Part shown: piece by piece, positions 18,375-26,430 of the stretch | Layout of the letters: every line of letters starts with the position of its first letter | How positions within the stretch are numbered: position 1 is the first letter of the stretch | From: JAGVIE01 sp964520905 | Lineage (GTDB): Bacteria; Bacteroidota; Ignavibacteria; UBA10030; SZUA-254 | Direction of reading: 5' to 3' | Assembly (NCBI GenBank): GCA_964520905.1 | Contig: CAZFQL010000003.1 | Location: 62,001-126,000 of the forward strand | Length of the DNA: 64,000 nucleotides | Made by a program: the position numbers and the translations under genes | The notes under the pieces: generated by a model | What the model was told of the DNA's origin: nothing | Databases searched by the model: none | Seen by the model: the letters and a program-made list of their open reading frames with translations, nothing else

Positions 18375-18389
18375 TTGTTTGAACCTCAT
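18309..18389 (-). pseudogene. Short C-terminal gene remnant
   Basis: The minus-strand frame reads MRFKQLLMKKTEEFLTKKG, then YATVADL and TAA, a protein-like tail with no visible head. It lies opposite the first bases of the gene called at 18375, so one of the two is probably truncated here. Family unknown. Confidence 0.3.
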
Positions 18390-18773
18390 GTTTTCAAAGA
18401 AGATGATATAAAAAAATACGTCAAGTGGATTCCCGTCCGCATTTTTGAAATTGCAGAACCTAAAAAGGAAGTTAATTCTACCATCAAAAAAAAGTTTCTT
18501 GAGCTATCTGCAAAATGGAAAAAAGAAACGGCCGGCTTATCTTCCATTTCTTCTATTGTAATGAATAGGAATTATCAAAAAATAATTGCTCTTGGCTTAC
18601 CAGTAGTCCCTCTTATTTTAAGGGAGTTAGAAAGAGAAAAAAGGGATTGGTTGTGGGCTTTGGAGATGATAATTGGCGATGAAGATAATCCATTAACTCC
18701 AGAAGTAGAAAATAGTTTTATTATGTCGGTGCAAGTGTGGATTGAATGGGGCAAGAAGAGAAATCTGATTTAA
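18375..18773 (+). CDS. Unknown small protein, first of an overlapping pair
   Basis: It has 132 residues if it starts at the TTG at 18375; there is no ATG before about residue 63, so the start is uncertain and the true 5' end may have been lost. The core is LELSAKWKKETAGLSSISS, then IVMNRNYQKIIALGLPVVPLILRELE, then WLWALEMIIGDEDNP and WIEWGKK. I know this pattern from small unnamed bacterial proteins that sit next to the kind of protein encoded immediately downstream, but I know no function. The gene overlaps the next one by 28 bases, so the two are made together. The look and arrangement recall toxin-antitoxin or immunity pairs; that is inference. Confidence 0.65.
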   Translation: MFEPHVFKEDDIKKYVKWIPVRIFEIAEPKKEVNSTIKKKFLELSAKWKKETAGLSSISSIVMNRNYQKIIALGLPVVPLILRELEREKRDWLWALEMIIGDEDNPLTPEVENSFIMSVQVWIEWGKKRNLI

Positions 18774-19246
18774 AAAAATCCAATCTCGATATACCTGCTG
18801 AGATTGTTGATGAATGGTGGACGAATTTGACGTTGGAGAATCATTCTGAAAGTAGTCCAAAAGAAGATACTTATAATTGTATAGCATGGGCAGCAGGAAA
18901 GAATAATGATAGATGGGCACCATACAAGGGTTATTTCTGGCCAAAGAGTTTTCCTAAGAAAGATATTCCCGATGGTGACGATCTACAGAATCATTTAGAT
19001 GTATTTCACAGCTTAGGATATGCAGAATGTAATGATGGAGAATGCGAGGTAGGCTTTGAGAAGATTGTTATATATGTTAAGAATCGTTCTGTTGAGCATA
19101 TGGCAAGACAAAAATCAAATGGCAGATGGACGAGCAAATTGGGGGAATTGTATCATGATATTGAACATTTAACTTTGGAAGCAGTTGATAGTCCCTTTTA
19201 TGGGGACAAGAAAATTTTCATGAGAAAACCGTTTAAAAATACCTAA
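18746..19246 (+). CDS. DUF7689-like protein, second of an overlapping pair
   Basis: It has 166 residues. After about 40 variable residues comes YNCIAWAAGKNNDRW, a Trp/Pro-rich stretch (YKGYFWPKSFPKK), then GYAECNDGECEVGFEKIVIYV, and finally HMARQKSNGRWTSKLGELYHDIEH. The order Cys (in NCIAWA), His (in HMARQ), Asp (in HDIEH) resembles the catalytic layout of papain-like peptidases and amidases, but activity is not shown. I believe the family is the one named DUF7689; this is recall, not a search. The ATG at 18746 lies inside the end of the preceding gene. No signal peptide is seen, so it should act in the cytoplasm. Confidence 0.75.
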   Translation: MGQEEKSDLKKSNLDIPAEIVDEWWTNLTLENHSESSPKEDTYNCIAWAAGKNNDRWAPYKGYFWPKSFPKKDIPDGDDLQNHLDVFHSLGYAECNDGECEVGFEKIVIYVKNRSVEHMARQKSNGRWTSKLGELYHDIEHLTLEAVDSPFYGDKKIFMRKPFKNT

Positions 19247-19279
19247 AAGGGAATTTGGGAACCAGGAACAAAACGGGTC

Positions 19280-19294
19280 GGGAGTGCAACTCCC
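19280..19294. terminator. Hairpin between convergent genes
   Basis: GGGAGT (19280-19285) and ACTCCC (19289-19294) pair perfectly around a three-base loop. A second inverted repeat, TAGTGT (19298-19303) with ACACTA (19312-19317), follows and covers the stop of the polyprenyl synthase gene. They lie in the 68 bases between the gene pair (plus strand) and the ten-gene operon (minus strand). There is no clear T run on either side, so termination is a suggestion. Confidence 0.4.
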
Positions 19295-19314
19295 TCCTAG
19301 TGTAGGGATGGACA

Positions 19315-20286
19315 CTACTTACTTCTCTCCATAACAAACTCAACAAATTGTATCAAAGAATCTTTCGCTGTGGATGGCGATAGCGGATCCAATGCTTCAA
19401 GCGCAATCGCAGAATACTCTTCCGCCTTCTTCACCGTATATTCGATGCCGCCGAACTCGTGCGCGAAATCTACAACTTGCTGAAGATCTTTCTTTTTTCC
19501 TCCATCCTTAACTATGCGTAGAATTTCCTTCGAGCGGTTTCGCGGCGCTTTACTGAGCGAATGAATAAGCGGCAGTGTGAGTTTCTTTTCTTTAACATCC
19601 AGACCGGTCGGCTTTCCGGTAATGCTTTTTCTGCCGATATAATCCAGCAAATCGTCTCTTATCTGAAAAACCATCCCGAGGTTTTCACCAAAAGTTTTCA
19701 TACGGCGGTGAAACTGCTCATCGGGGATTGCACTCGTTGCACCTATCTCACAGCATGTAGCAAAGAGAGATGCGGTTTTGTCGGATATGATCTTTAGGTA
19801 TGTCTCTTCGTCTATGTCGAGGTCGCGGCTCTTTTTTATCTGAAGTATTTCCGCTTCACTCATCCTGCGAACCGCGTCGGATGTAATTTTCAGAAATTGG
19901 AAATCGTTGTTATCGAGTGAGAGGAGCAATCCTTTGGCAAGCAAGTAATCGCCCATCAGAACGGCGATTTTATTTTTCCACACCGCATTGATCGAAGGAA
20001 ATCCGCGACGCGTATCCGCCTCATCCACAACATCATCGTGGATGAGTGTGGCGGTATGCAATATCTCGACGAGCGATGCACCGCGATAAGTGTTCGCGTT
20101 GATTTCACCGCAAGCTTTAGCAGAAAGAAGCACGAGCGCAGGTCTGATCCGCTTTCCCTTTTGCTTCACGATGTATCGTGCAACCATATCCACGAATGCA
20201 ACCTTCGAGCGCATGGCATCGCGGAATTGGTCGTCGAACGTGTCAAGTTCCTGCTTTATCGGTTCGAGTATTTCCGGTAGTTTCAT
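19315..20286 (-). CDS. Polyprenyl diphosphate synthase
   Basis: It has 323 residues and the trans-isoprenyl synthase fold. The first Asp-rich motif is IHDDVVDEADTRRG (Asp84-Asp88) and the second is FQIRDDLLDYIG (about Asp211-Asp215). Other family segments are GKRIRPALVLLSAKA and MGDYLLAKG. It condenses isopentenyl diphosphate with an allylic diphosphate to make a long chain; heptaprenyl or octaprenyl length for a quinone tail is usual for proteins of this kind, but chain length cannot be fixed here. The ATG at 20286 comes ten bases after the tatC stop; an upstream TTG is less likely. It is the last gene of the ten-gene operon. Confidence 0.93.
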   Translation of the reverse strand: MKLPEILEPIKQELDTFDDQFRDAMRSKVAFVDMVARYIVKQKGKRIRPALVLLSAKACGEINANTYRGASLVEILHTATLIHDDVVDEADTRRGFPSINAVWKNKIAVLMGDYLLAKGLLLSLDNNDFQFLKITSDAVRRMSEAEILQIKKSRDLDIDEETYLKIISDKTASLFATCCEIGATSAIPDEQFHRRMKTFGENLGMVFQIRDDLLDYIGRKSITGKPTGLDVKEKKLTLPLIHSLSKAPRNRSKEILRIVKDGGKKKDLQQVVDFAHEFGGIEYTVKKAEEYSAIALEALDPLSPSTAKDSLIQFVEFVMERSK

Positions 20287-20295
20287 AATCAAATA

Positions 20296-21099
20296 TCAGC
20301 CCGCAAATTCAGATGCTGTTCTTCTCCGTTTTGCCACACCGGCAATCCAGATGCTGATTTCATATAACAACAGCATTGGAATAGAAAACACTCCCATCGT
20401 GAACGGGTCGGTGGTCGGTGTGACTATCGCTGCGATTATCAGTATAACCACGACAGCATGGCGGCGGTAGTGACGCATGAATTTTGGCGTAAGGATTCCG
20501 AGCCGTGCGAGAAAATAAGAAACCATCGGAAGCTCAAAAATCAAACCCGATATCAGAATAAGCTGTAGGACGAACCCAACGTATTCGCTGACCGAGATCA
20601 TGTTCTGGATGGATGTTGTCCCGAATGTTGCGAAAAACTGCAGCATGTACGGAAGCATAACAAAGTAGGCAAATGCAACGCCGGAAAGAAAACAGATTGT
20701 GGTGAAAGTTACTATGCCGGAGATATATTTGCGTTCTTTCGGCATTAGTCCCGGCTGGATGAATTTCCAGAGCTGGTAGAGAATCCAGGGTGAGCTTAGG
20801 ATCAAACCTGCCATAAGGACTACAATCATATAAAATGTAATTTGCCCGTACGGAACTGTGTTGATTAAGACTAAAGGGGGCTTGGTTAATCGGCTTGGTC
20901 GCAGTATGGCTTCGTTCACAAGCCAGTCGGAAAATATTCCGCAGACTATTGTAGCAACGAGCAGACCGATCACCGATTTCACAAGTCGCCAGCGCAACTC
21001 TTCGAGGTGATCGAGGAAAGTCATCTCTTTTTCGGTAGATTCACCTTGAATAGGTTCTCCGAAATCAGGAGGAATTTTATTATCTGTCTCTTTATCCAC
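20296..21099 (-). CDS. tatC: Sec-independent protein translocase TatC
   Basis: It has up to 267 residues and six hydrophobic segments. The TatC hallmark TFLDHLEELRWRLVKS stands at residues 27-42, and SPWILYQLWKFIQPGLMPKERKY is the conserved first cytoplasmic loop. FELPMVSYFLARLGI and IVTPTTDPFTM mark the later helices. It is the receptor of the twin-arginine export pathway in the inner membrane. No tatA is in the window. The start is either GTG 21099, which adds a 25-residue acidic leader, or ATG 21024 just before the hallmark. The duplicated copy of this leader at 22204-22259 keeps the reading frame, which favours GTG. Confidence 0.93.
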   Translation of the reverse strand: MDKETDNKIPPDFGEPIQGESTEKEMTFLDHLEELRWRLVKSVIGLLVATIVCGIFSDWLVNEAILRPSRLTKPPLVLINTVPYGQITFYMIVVLMAGLILSSPWILYQLWKFIQPGLMPKERKYISGIVTFTTICFLSGVAFAYFVMLPYMLQFFATFGTTSIQNMISVSEYVGFVLQLILISGLIFELPMVSYFLARLGILTPKFMRHYRRHAVVVILIIAAIVTPTTDPFTMGVFSIPMLLLYEISIWIAGVAKRRRTASEFAG

Positions 21100-21104
21100 A
21101 AAAA

Positions 21105-22259
21105 TTAAAATAAATCATTTGAATATTTAAGTTCAAGAGAAAATGTTGTGAGGTTTTTCTTTGGATTGTAATATAACCCAATGTTGGTTTGCGAAAGCGG
21201 TATCACCGCGAAATCAAAAACGACAACAATAGGTATATTGATGCCAATTGAGTGAAACGGGGCATTTAATCCAAACCCATATCGAAATAATGGGGTGTCA
21301 TTTTTTCCGTATATAGTATTATACGGTTGGGCGTAGCCACCTATCCTAAGTGAAACGATTTCATAAAAGGTTGCTTCCATGCCGGCTTTCCAGTAATCTA
21401 TTTGATATTGCATTGTTTTCCAAGAATTAATTTGGTTACAATATTCACCGGTGAGTGTATAACGGAATGGCTGGAGATCACCTTTTTGTTTCTTATTAGA
21501 ATTAAAGATATAAGCAAACCCTAGTCGTGCATAGTGAGGCACCTGGTAGTAATGATTATCTACTCGATAATCCGTTCCAAAATTCTGAAGCGATAATCCC
21601 AACGAAAGTTCATTGGTAAAATTATCAGACGCAACATTAATTGGAAGTCTATAAAGAACTCCCACATCAAAAATAAACGGCTTGGAAGTCGTTTTGAACT
21701 GATTAATATTCATACTAGAATATGTGCGTTCAACTGCAAAATCGTAAGTTTTGAGCGAGATTCCTGTCGATAGGTTAGGGATTATCTCTTTAGCATATCC
21801 AATACCATAAGTATGATTGTAATAAGGATGTTCTTCGAGCAAATTGTTCTCCGCCCGTATATTTAAGCCTGGAGAATTATATATATTATAGAATAATCCA
21901 AAAGTTCCATATGGAGTATGAACAGTGCTATTCAGTGAAAAATAGTACATACCCTTCGTGAAATCGCTATAATCGAAATACCTCTTACTAAACGATGCTG
22001 TAATTCCATCGATACTATTCAATGTTGCCGGATTATAGAAACTTCCCGACGATGAATTACTTAGAGCCACAAAAGATTCACCCAGTGATATACTTCGAGC
22101 ATCGACCGGTGTATCCAAAGAATTAAAATTTGATTGTGAGAAACCAACTAAGTAAGAAGAAAATGTCAATAAGATAAAAAGTACATATGTTTTCAAGATA
22201 TCGCCTTCAATAGGTTCTCCGAAATCTTCAGGAAGTTTATTATTGGTTTCTTTATCCAC
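21105..22259 (-). CDS. PorV/PorQ-like outer-membrane barrel, copy A, carrying a TatC-derived leader
   Basis: The barrel part runs from a signal-peptide-like segment (TYVLFILLTFSSYLVGFSQ) through SISLGESFVALSNSSSGSFYNPATLN, a segment typical of PorV/PorQ-like barrels, to the terminal ...LELKYSNDLF. Where the sister gene has its ATG, this copy has TTG (22194-22196), and the frame continues upstream into VDKETNNKLPEDFGEPIEGD, a copy of the first residues of TatC, with a GTG at 22259. The product may therefore start at the TTG (signal peptide intact) or at the GTG (acidic leader before the signal peptide). Either way the gene arose by tandem duplication. It stops six bases before tatC. Function unknown; outer-membrane location is likely if the signal peptide is recognised. 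Confidence 0.75.
   Translation of the reverse strand: MDKETNNKLPEDFGEPIEGDILKTYVLFILLTFSSYLVGFSQSNFNSLDTPVDARSISLGESFVALSNSSSGSFYNPATLNSIDGITASFSKRYFDYSDFTKGMYYFSLNSTVHTPYGTFGLFYNIYNSPGLNIRAENNLLEEHPYYNHTYGIGYAKEIIPNLSTGISLKTYDFAVERTYSSMNINQFKTTSKPFIFDVGVLYRLPINVASDNFTNELSLGLSLQNFGTDYRVDNHYYQVPHYARLGFAYIFNSNKKQKGDLQPFRYTLTGEYCNQINSWKTMQYQIDYWKAGMEATFYEIVSLRIGGYAQPYNTIYGKNDTPLFRYGFGLNAPFHSIGINIPIVVVFDFAVIPLSQTNIGLYYNPKKNLTTFSLELKYSNDLF
22204..22259 (-). repeat. Duplicated 5' end of tatC
   Basis: These bases repeat the first 18-19 codons of tatC (21044-21099) with no insertion or deletion and about nine differences, several of them silent. The similarity continues on the start side of both copies into the C-terminal codons of the preceding barrel gene. 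The whole repeat unit is about 1.16 kb: the 5' end of tatC plus one barrel gene. The left junction is near 22197-22203, where tatC sequence meets the barrel signal peptide. Confidence 0.85.
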
Positions 22260-22264
22260 AAAAA

Positions 22265-23362
22265 TTAGAATAAATCTTTTGAATATTTTAGCTCTATAGA
22301 AAACGCCGTAAGTGTTCGTTTCGCATAAGAATTTGAAAACCAATCAATTTCATTGAGCGGGATTGCCGCGAAGTCGAATGAAACCACAATAGGTGTTTTT
22401 ATCCCCATTGAGTGAAGCGGGGCATTCAAACCAAATCCGTATCGGAACGATGGTGAACCCTTTACAGCATAAATGCTGGTAGAAGGTTGAGCGTAACCAC
22501 CCATTCGAATGGAAACGATATCAAAAAATGTTGCTTCCATTCCGGCTTTCCAATAATCTCTATACGATTTTGCAGTTTTCCACTGATTGAGATGATTACA
22601 GTATTCGCCTGTGAATGTAAATCGGAATGGCTGTAGTTTGTTTTCACTTTCACTCATTAAATTGAAGGAATAGGCAAATCCTAAGCGGGCGTAATGAGGT
22701 ATTCGCTTGTATTGATCGTTTACTCTATAATCTGTCCCAAAATTTTGGAGAGAAATTCCTAACGAGATTTCATCGGTTATATTCTTGGATGAAAAAAATG
22801 CTAAATCTCGGTAGGTCATTCCAAAATCGAAAAGATAGGGTTGAGAAGTCTTGAAAGATGTATTTAGCCACGCTGGTCGAATGGTGTAATCGATCACATC
22901 GTTGTAAGTTTTTAGAGTAATGCCCGCCCGATAATGTGAGTCAATTTCTTTAGAGTAGCCGATCCCATATGTATGATTATAAATTCTTTCTTTACCAACT
23001 TCTTCCGGAGGTCCATCTCTTGCGATAGTCATCTCGCCGACGTTCAATCTATTGTAAAATAAACCTATTGTTCCATACGTAGTATGTACGGTACCATTCA
23101 GCGAAAAATAGTACATGTCGTGTGCAAAATCAAGCCAGTCGAAATATCTTTTACTAAACGATACTGTAATTCCCTCGATACTATTTAGTGTTGCCGGATT
23201 ATAGAAACTACCCGATGATGAATTACTTAGAGCTACAAATGATTCGCCCATTGAGATACTCCGAGCGTCAACCGGTTCATCTAGGGAATTAAAATTTGAT
23301 TGTGAAAAACCAATTAAGTAAAAAGAAAATGTCAATAAAATAAAAAGTACATATGTTCTCAT
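22265..23362 (-). CDS. PorV/PorQ-like outer-membrane barrel, copy B
   Basis: It has 365 residues with a signal peptide MRTYVLFILLTFSFYLIGF...Q and the segment SISMGESFVALSNSSSGSFYNPATLN, ending in ...IELKYSKDLF. The ATG at 23362 has a strong GGAGG site, so the start is secure. It is clearly similar to copy A along its full length. The conserved N-terminal stretch is shared with PorV and PorQ, which handle T9SS cargo, but the match is limited to the N-terminal hairpin and general barrel features. It follows glyA by 17 bases in the same operon. Because it kept its own start and ribosome site, it is the more normal of the two copies. Confidence 0.82.
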   Translation of the reverse strand: MRTYVLFILLTFSFYLIGFSQSNFNSLDEPVDARSISMGESFVALSNSSSGSFYNPATLNSIEGITVSFSKRYFDWLDFAHDMYYFSLNGTVHTTYGTIGLFYNRLNVGEMTIARDGPPEEVGKERIYNHTYGIGYSKEIDSHYRAGITLKTYNDVIDYTIRPAWLNTSFKTSQPYLFDFGMTYRDLAFFSSKNITDEISLGISLQNFGTDYRVNDQYKRIPHYARLGFAYSFNLMSESENKLQPFRFTFTGEYCNHLNQWKTAKSYRDYWKAGMEATFFDIVSIRMGGYAQPSTSIYAVKGSPSFRYGFGLNAPLHSMGIKTPIVVSFDFAAIPLNEIDWFSNSYAKRTLTAFSIELKYSKDLF

Positions 23363-23379
23363 TATCTCGCCTCCGTAGT

Positions 23380-24672
23380 TTATGATCCTTCGTATAATGG
23401 AAATCTTGCACACAACTCTTTTACTTTATTCTCAACATCTTTGCATACGGACGTGTTCCCTACATTGCGCAGAACCTCATCAATCAAATTTCCAACAATC
23501 TCCATCTCAGGTTCTTTCATGCCGCGTGTTGTGAGTGCAGGTGTGCCTACTCTGATGCCGCTTGTAATAAGCGGACTCTTGTCATCGAAAGGTACGCCAT
23601 TCTTGTTTACCGTAATTCCTGCCGGGTCGAGAGCTTCCTGCGCAGCTTTACCGGTGAGATTTTTATTCCGAAGATCAATCAACATGAGATGATTGTCAGT
23701 TCCACCAGAGATAATGTAATAGCCAAGCCCCGTCAGCTTTTTGGCAAGTGTTTGCGCATTTTTGATGACCTGCTTTGCGTAAATTTCAAAATCGGGTTGA
23801 AGATTTTCAAGGAATCCGACAGCTTTTGCAGCAATCACGTGCATTAATGGTCCACCCTGGATGCCGGGGATTACCATCGAATCAATAAGTTCCGACATCA
23901 TTTTCTTCCTACCGGATTTTGGAGCGACAACACCGAAAGGATTTTCGAAATCTTTTCCCATCAGAATCAATCCGCCGCGAGGACCGCGAAGAGTTTTATG
24001 AGTAGTGGATGTAACAACGTGACAATGGGGCAGAGGATCGTTCAATAATTTCTTTGCGATCAATCCTGCCGGATGTGCGATGTCGGCGAATAGAAATGCA
24101 CCAACTTTATCAGCAATAACACGAAACGCTTTATAATCGATGTTGCGCGAGTAAGCGCTTGCACCGACGGTGATCATCTTAGGTTTTTCTCGTGTAGCAA
24201 CAGTTTCAACTTCGTCGAGGTCAACGTAACCCGTTTCTTTTTTAACTCCGTATGCAACGAAGTTATATAGTTGTCCCGAGAAATTTACAGGTGAGCCGTG
24301 TGTAAGATGCCCGCCATGGGAGAGATTCATTCCCATAACCTTATCGCCCGGTTTGACGAATGTGAAATACACAGCCATATTTGCCTGCGAACCGGAATGC
24401 GACTGAACGTTTGAATACTCGGCGCCGAACAATTTCTTAGCTCTGTCGCGTGCAATGTCTTCCGCCATATCGACGAACTCACAGCCGCCGTAGTAGCGTT
24501 TGCCGGGGTAACCCTCGGCATATTTATTAGTCATCACCGAGCCAAGAGCTTCAAGTACAGCCCGGCTTACGAAATTTTCCGATGCGATGAGTTCTAATTT
24601 TGTGTTCTGACGGTTGGTTTCATTTTGGATTGTGCTGTAAATTTCCGGATCGCGCTTGCTGAGGTTATTCAT
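23380..24672 (-). CDS. glyA: Serine hydroxymethyltransferase
   Basis: It is a 430-residue PLP enzyme with all expected motifs: LIASENFVSRAVLEA at the N-terminus, YYGGCEFVD, LSHGGHLTHGSPVNFSG, and the cofactor lysine Lys226 in VTSTTHKTLRGPRGG. It interconverts serine and glycine while loading one-carbon units on tetrahydrofolate in the cytoplasm. Length is normal for bacterial GlyA. A GAGGAGC site lies ahead of the ATG at 24672. It sits 33 bases after rpiB; the pairing of rpiB with glyA is common in bacteria. The assignment is secure. Confidence 0.98.
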   Translation of the reverse strand: MNNLSKRDPEIYSTIQNETNRQNTKLELIASENFVSRAVLEALGSVMTNKYAEGYPGKRYYGGCEFVDMAEDIARDRAKKLFGAEYSNVQSHSGSQANMAVYFTFVKPGDKVMGMNLSHGGHLTHGSPVNFSGQLYNFVAYGVKKETGYVDLDEVETVATREKPKMITVGASAYSRNIDYKAFRVIADKVGAFLFADIAHPAGLIAKKLLNDPLPHCHVVTSTTHKTLRGPRGGLILMGKDFENPFGVVAPKSGRKKMMSELIDSMVIPGIQGGPLMHVIAAKAVGFLENLQPDFEIYAKQVIKNAQTLAKKLTGLGYYIISGGTDNHLMLIDLRNKNLTGKAAQEALDPAGITVNKNGVPFDDKSPLITSGIRVGTPALTTRGMKEPEMEIVGNLIDEVLRNVGNTSVCKDVENKVKELCARFPLYEGS

Positions 24673-24705
24673 GATGCTCCTCTGAGGTTTTACAATTTCT
24701 ATAAT

Positions 24706-25143
24706 CTATAAATTAGTCAATGAATGAATTTTCTCCACCCGTTGCTGATGTCTGCCGCCTTCGAACTTTGTTTGTAAAAAAACTTTGACGATCTCTTTTG
24801 CCTGTTCCCACGAAATCAATCTGGCGCCGATTGCAAGAATATTTGCATTATTATGGAGGCGTGCGTATTTTGCCGCCTCGACAGATTCCACGTTACCGGC
24901 GCGGACGCCTTTATGTTTGTTCGCAACGATTGACATTCCGATGCCTGTTCCACAAATTAAGATTCCATACTCGGCTTTCCCGGAGGCGACAATCTCGGCA
25001 ACTTTGTGCGCATAATCGGGATAATCGGTCGACGCAGTTGAATCTGTGCCCCAATCCCTATACTCTATATTGAGCGATTGCAGCAGATTTTTTATCTTTT
25101 CTTTGTATTCGTATCCTGCGTGGTCTGCGCCAAGGGCAATCAT
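24706..25143 (-). CDS. rpiB: Ribose 5-phosphate isomerase B
   Basis: It has 145 residues. MIALGADHAGYEYKEKIK at the N-terminus, TDYPDYAHKVAEIVASGKAEYGILICGTGIGMSI with the catalytic Cys in LICGTG, and the VEAAKYARLHNNANILAIGARL stretch with its conserved HNNAN are all typical of RpiB. It interconverts ribose and ribulose 5-phosphate in the pentose phosphate pathway. The ATG at 25143 was chosen because the family starts directly with the first beta strand; the frame is open 14 codons further upstream but that would overlap the preceding gene. It lies 14 bases after the barrel gene. Confidence 0.97.
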   Translation of the reverse strand: MIALGADHAGYEYKEKIKNLLQSLNIEYRDWGTDSTASTDYPDYAHKVAEIVASGKAEYGILICGTGIGMSIVANKHKGVRAGNVESVEAAKYARLHNNANILAIGARLISWEQAKEIVKVFLQTKFEGGRHQQRVEKIHSLTNL

Positions 25144-25157
25144 AGGTTGACGTTGAA

Positions 25158-26429
25158 TTATTCTTGTTCCGGACGGATGAACCAAATCTCTCCGCCGTTG
25201 AGTGTGAACGATAAACGAAGAATTTTGTCTTTCTGTAACTGTTGATCGGTTGTTCCCCGGAAACTGTATTCCGCGCCTATATCAATTCGGGTGTCGCCGA
25301 AAATTGGGATTCCGAAACCACCGGTTATACCGATCTCGTTTATCGGATTTCCTTTGAGCCGGTAGTAACTTGAATTATAAAAGAATCCCAGACGCAGAGG
25401 TATTCTTTGAAAATACGATATCGATTGATCGCGTCGCGCCAAATATTCACCGCCGACGCTTATTCGATAACTATCCCGAAGTTCCTCTGAAGTGTTAACG
25501 TCAACAGTAGACTTTTTCCAGTTTTGGTAATGTACGTCGCCTGCGAATAAAAATCTTTCCGTGAGATATGAAATCCCGAAACCGAGAGAGTACGGCAATT
25601 TAATTTTTGTATCGGGCGTTGTGGTCGTATCACGGGTAATGATAGTAGGCATCCGGTATGTATAAAATTTTTCTTCCGATGCCGTCAAATAAGATGTCGT
25701 TGTAAATACCGCGCCCATGGTGATCATTTTTGCGCTCGATAGACCGATTGCCTTATTCAATCCGCTATAAATTGTTCCAAGCGTGAGACCAAACCCGCTC
25801 AGCTCCATTGAACGGAGTACTTCGGAATAATTCAAATTTCCGAACGATTGCCGCGTTGTATAATTTAATGTACCGAGGTAGTAATTCATCTTCGCGCCAA
25901 TATGAAAATCGCTGGCGAGCGTCGCCGATAGACCGATGTGCGCCAAGCTCAATCCGCCATTGCCCAAATATTCCACAGCATAGCTCAAGTCGGGGGAAGT
26001 TACCGATGAGATAACATGGTAATTAATGAAACTATACGGGACTAATCCGGCGCTTAATACTATACCATTAGTCGGCATGATCGGAATTGCCAACTGAATT
26101 CCGTTAAAGGATGCACCGCTGAAGTAACCCGACCTTTCACCATCGGTCGTAGAAAATCCTTCGTATAAAATCCCGAGAGAATAACTCGTCTGACTGATCG
26201 GTGTCAATCCCGCCGGATTGATCCGGTTGATCGAATTATTTGCAAGAACGCCGATTCCACTGCCGCCCATTCCAATTGCGCGGCTTGATAGGAAATAACG
26301 AATATCTCCTAATCCATATCGTGAATATCCGGAACCGCCGTTTCCACCGAATGAATTAACAGTTGCCGATAGCTCTACAAAAATTATCAGCAAGAATATA
26401 ATAAGGTTGTTTGATGATTTGATTTTCAT
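25158..26429 (-). CDS. Outer-membrane beta-barrel protein, OmpP1/FadL-like start
   Basis: It has 423 residues with a signal peptide (about residues 1-27). The mature start, GGSGYSRYGLGDIRYFLSSRAIGMGGSGIGV, is followed by NNSINRINPAGLTPISQT. This Gly-rich hairpin with an NPAGL motif is shared by FadL-like, PorV-like and related barrels in this group of bacteria. The rest alternates in strand fashion and ends in ...GEIWFIRPEQE, without the usual terminal aromatic. The ATG at 26429 comes one base after the stop of the lipoprotein gene, so the two are likely translated together and may work together. Substrate or partner unknown. Confidence 0.8.
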   Translation of the reverse strand: MKIKSSNNLIIFLLIIFVELSATVNSFGGNGGSGYSRYGLGDIRYFLSSRAIGMGGSGIGVLANNSINRINPAGLTPISQTSYSLGILYEGFSTTDGERSGYFSGASFNGIQLAIPIMPTNGIVLSAGLVPYSFINYHVISSVTSPDLSYAVEYLGNGGLSLAHIGLSATLASDFHIGAKMNYYLGTLNYTTRQSFGNLNYSEVLRSMELSGFGLTLGTIYSGLNKAIGLSSAKMITMGAVFTTTSYLTASEEKFYTYRMPTIITRDTTTTPDTKIKLPYSLGFGISYLTERFLFAGDVHYQNWKKSTVDVNTSEELRDSYRISVGGEYLARRDQSISYFQRIPLRLGFFYNSSYYRLKGNPINEIGITGGFGIPIFGDTRIDIGAEYSFRGTTDQQLQKDKILRLSFTLNGGEIWFIRPEQE

Positions 26430-26430
26430 A

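Noticed and set aside
22260..22343. Further upstream extension of barrel copy A to 22343
   Set aside because: Those codons are the other-frame reading of the 3' end of barrel copy B; the tatC-like GTG at 22259 or the TTG at 22196 are the sensible starts.
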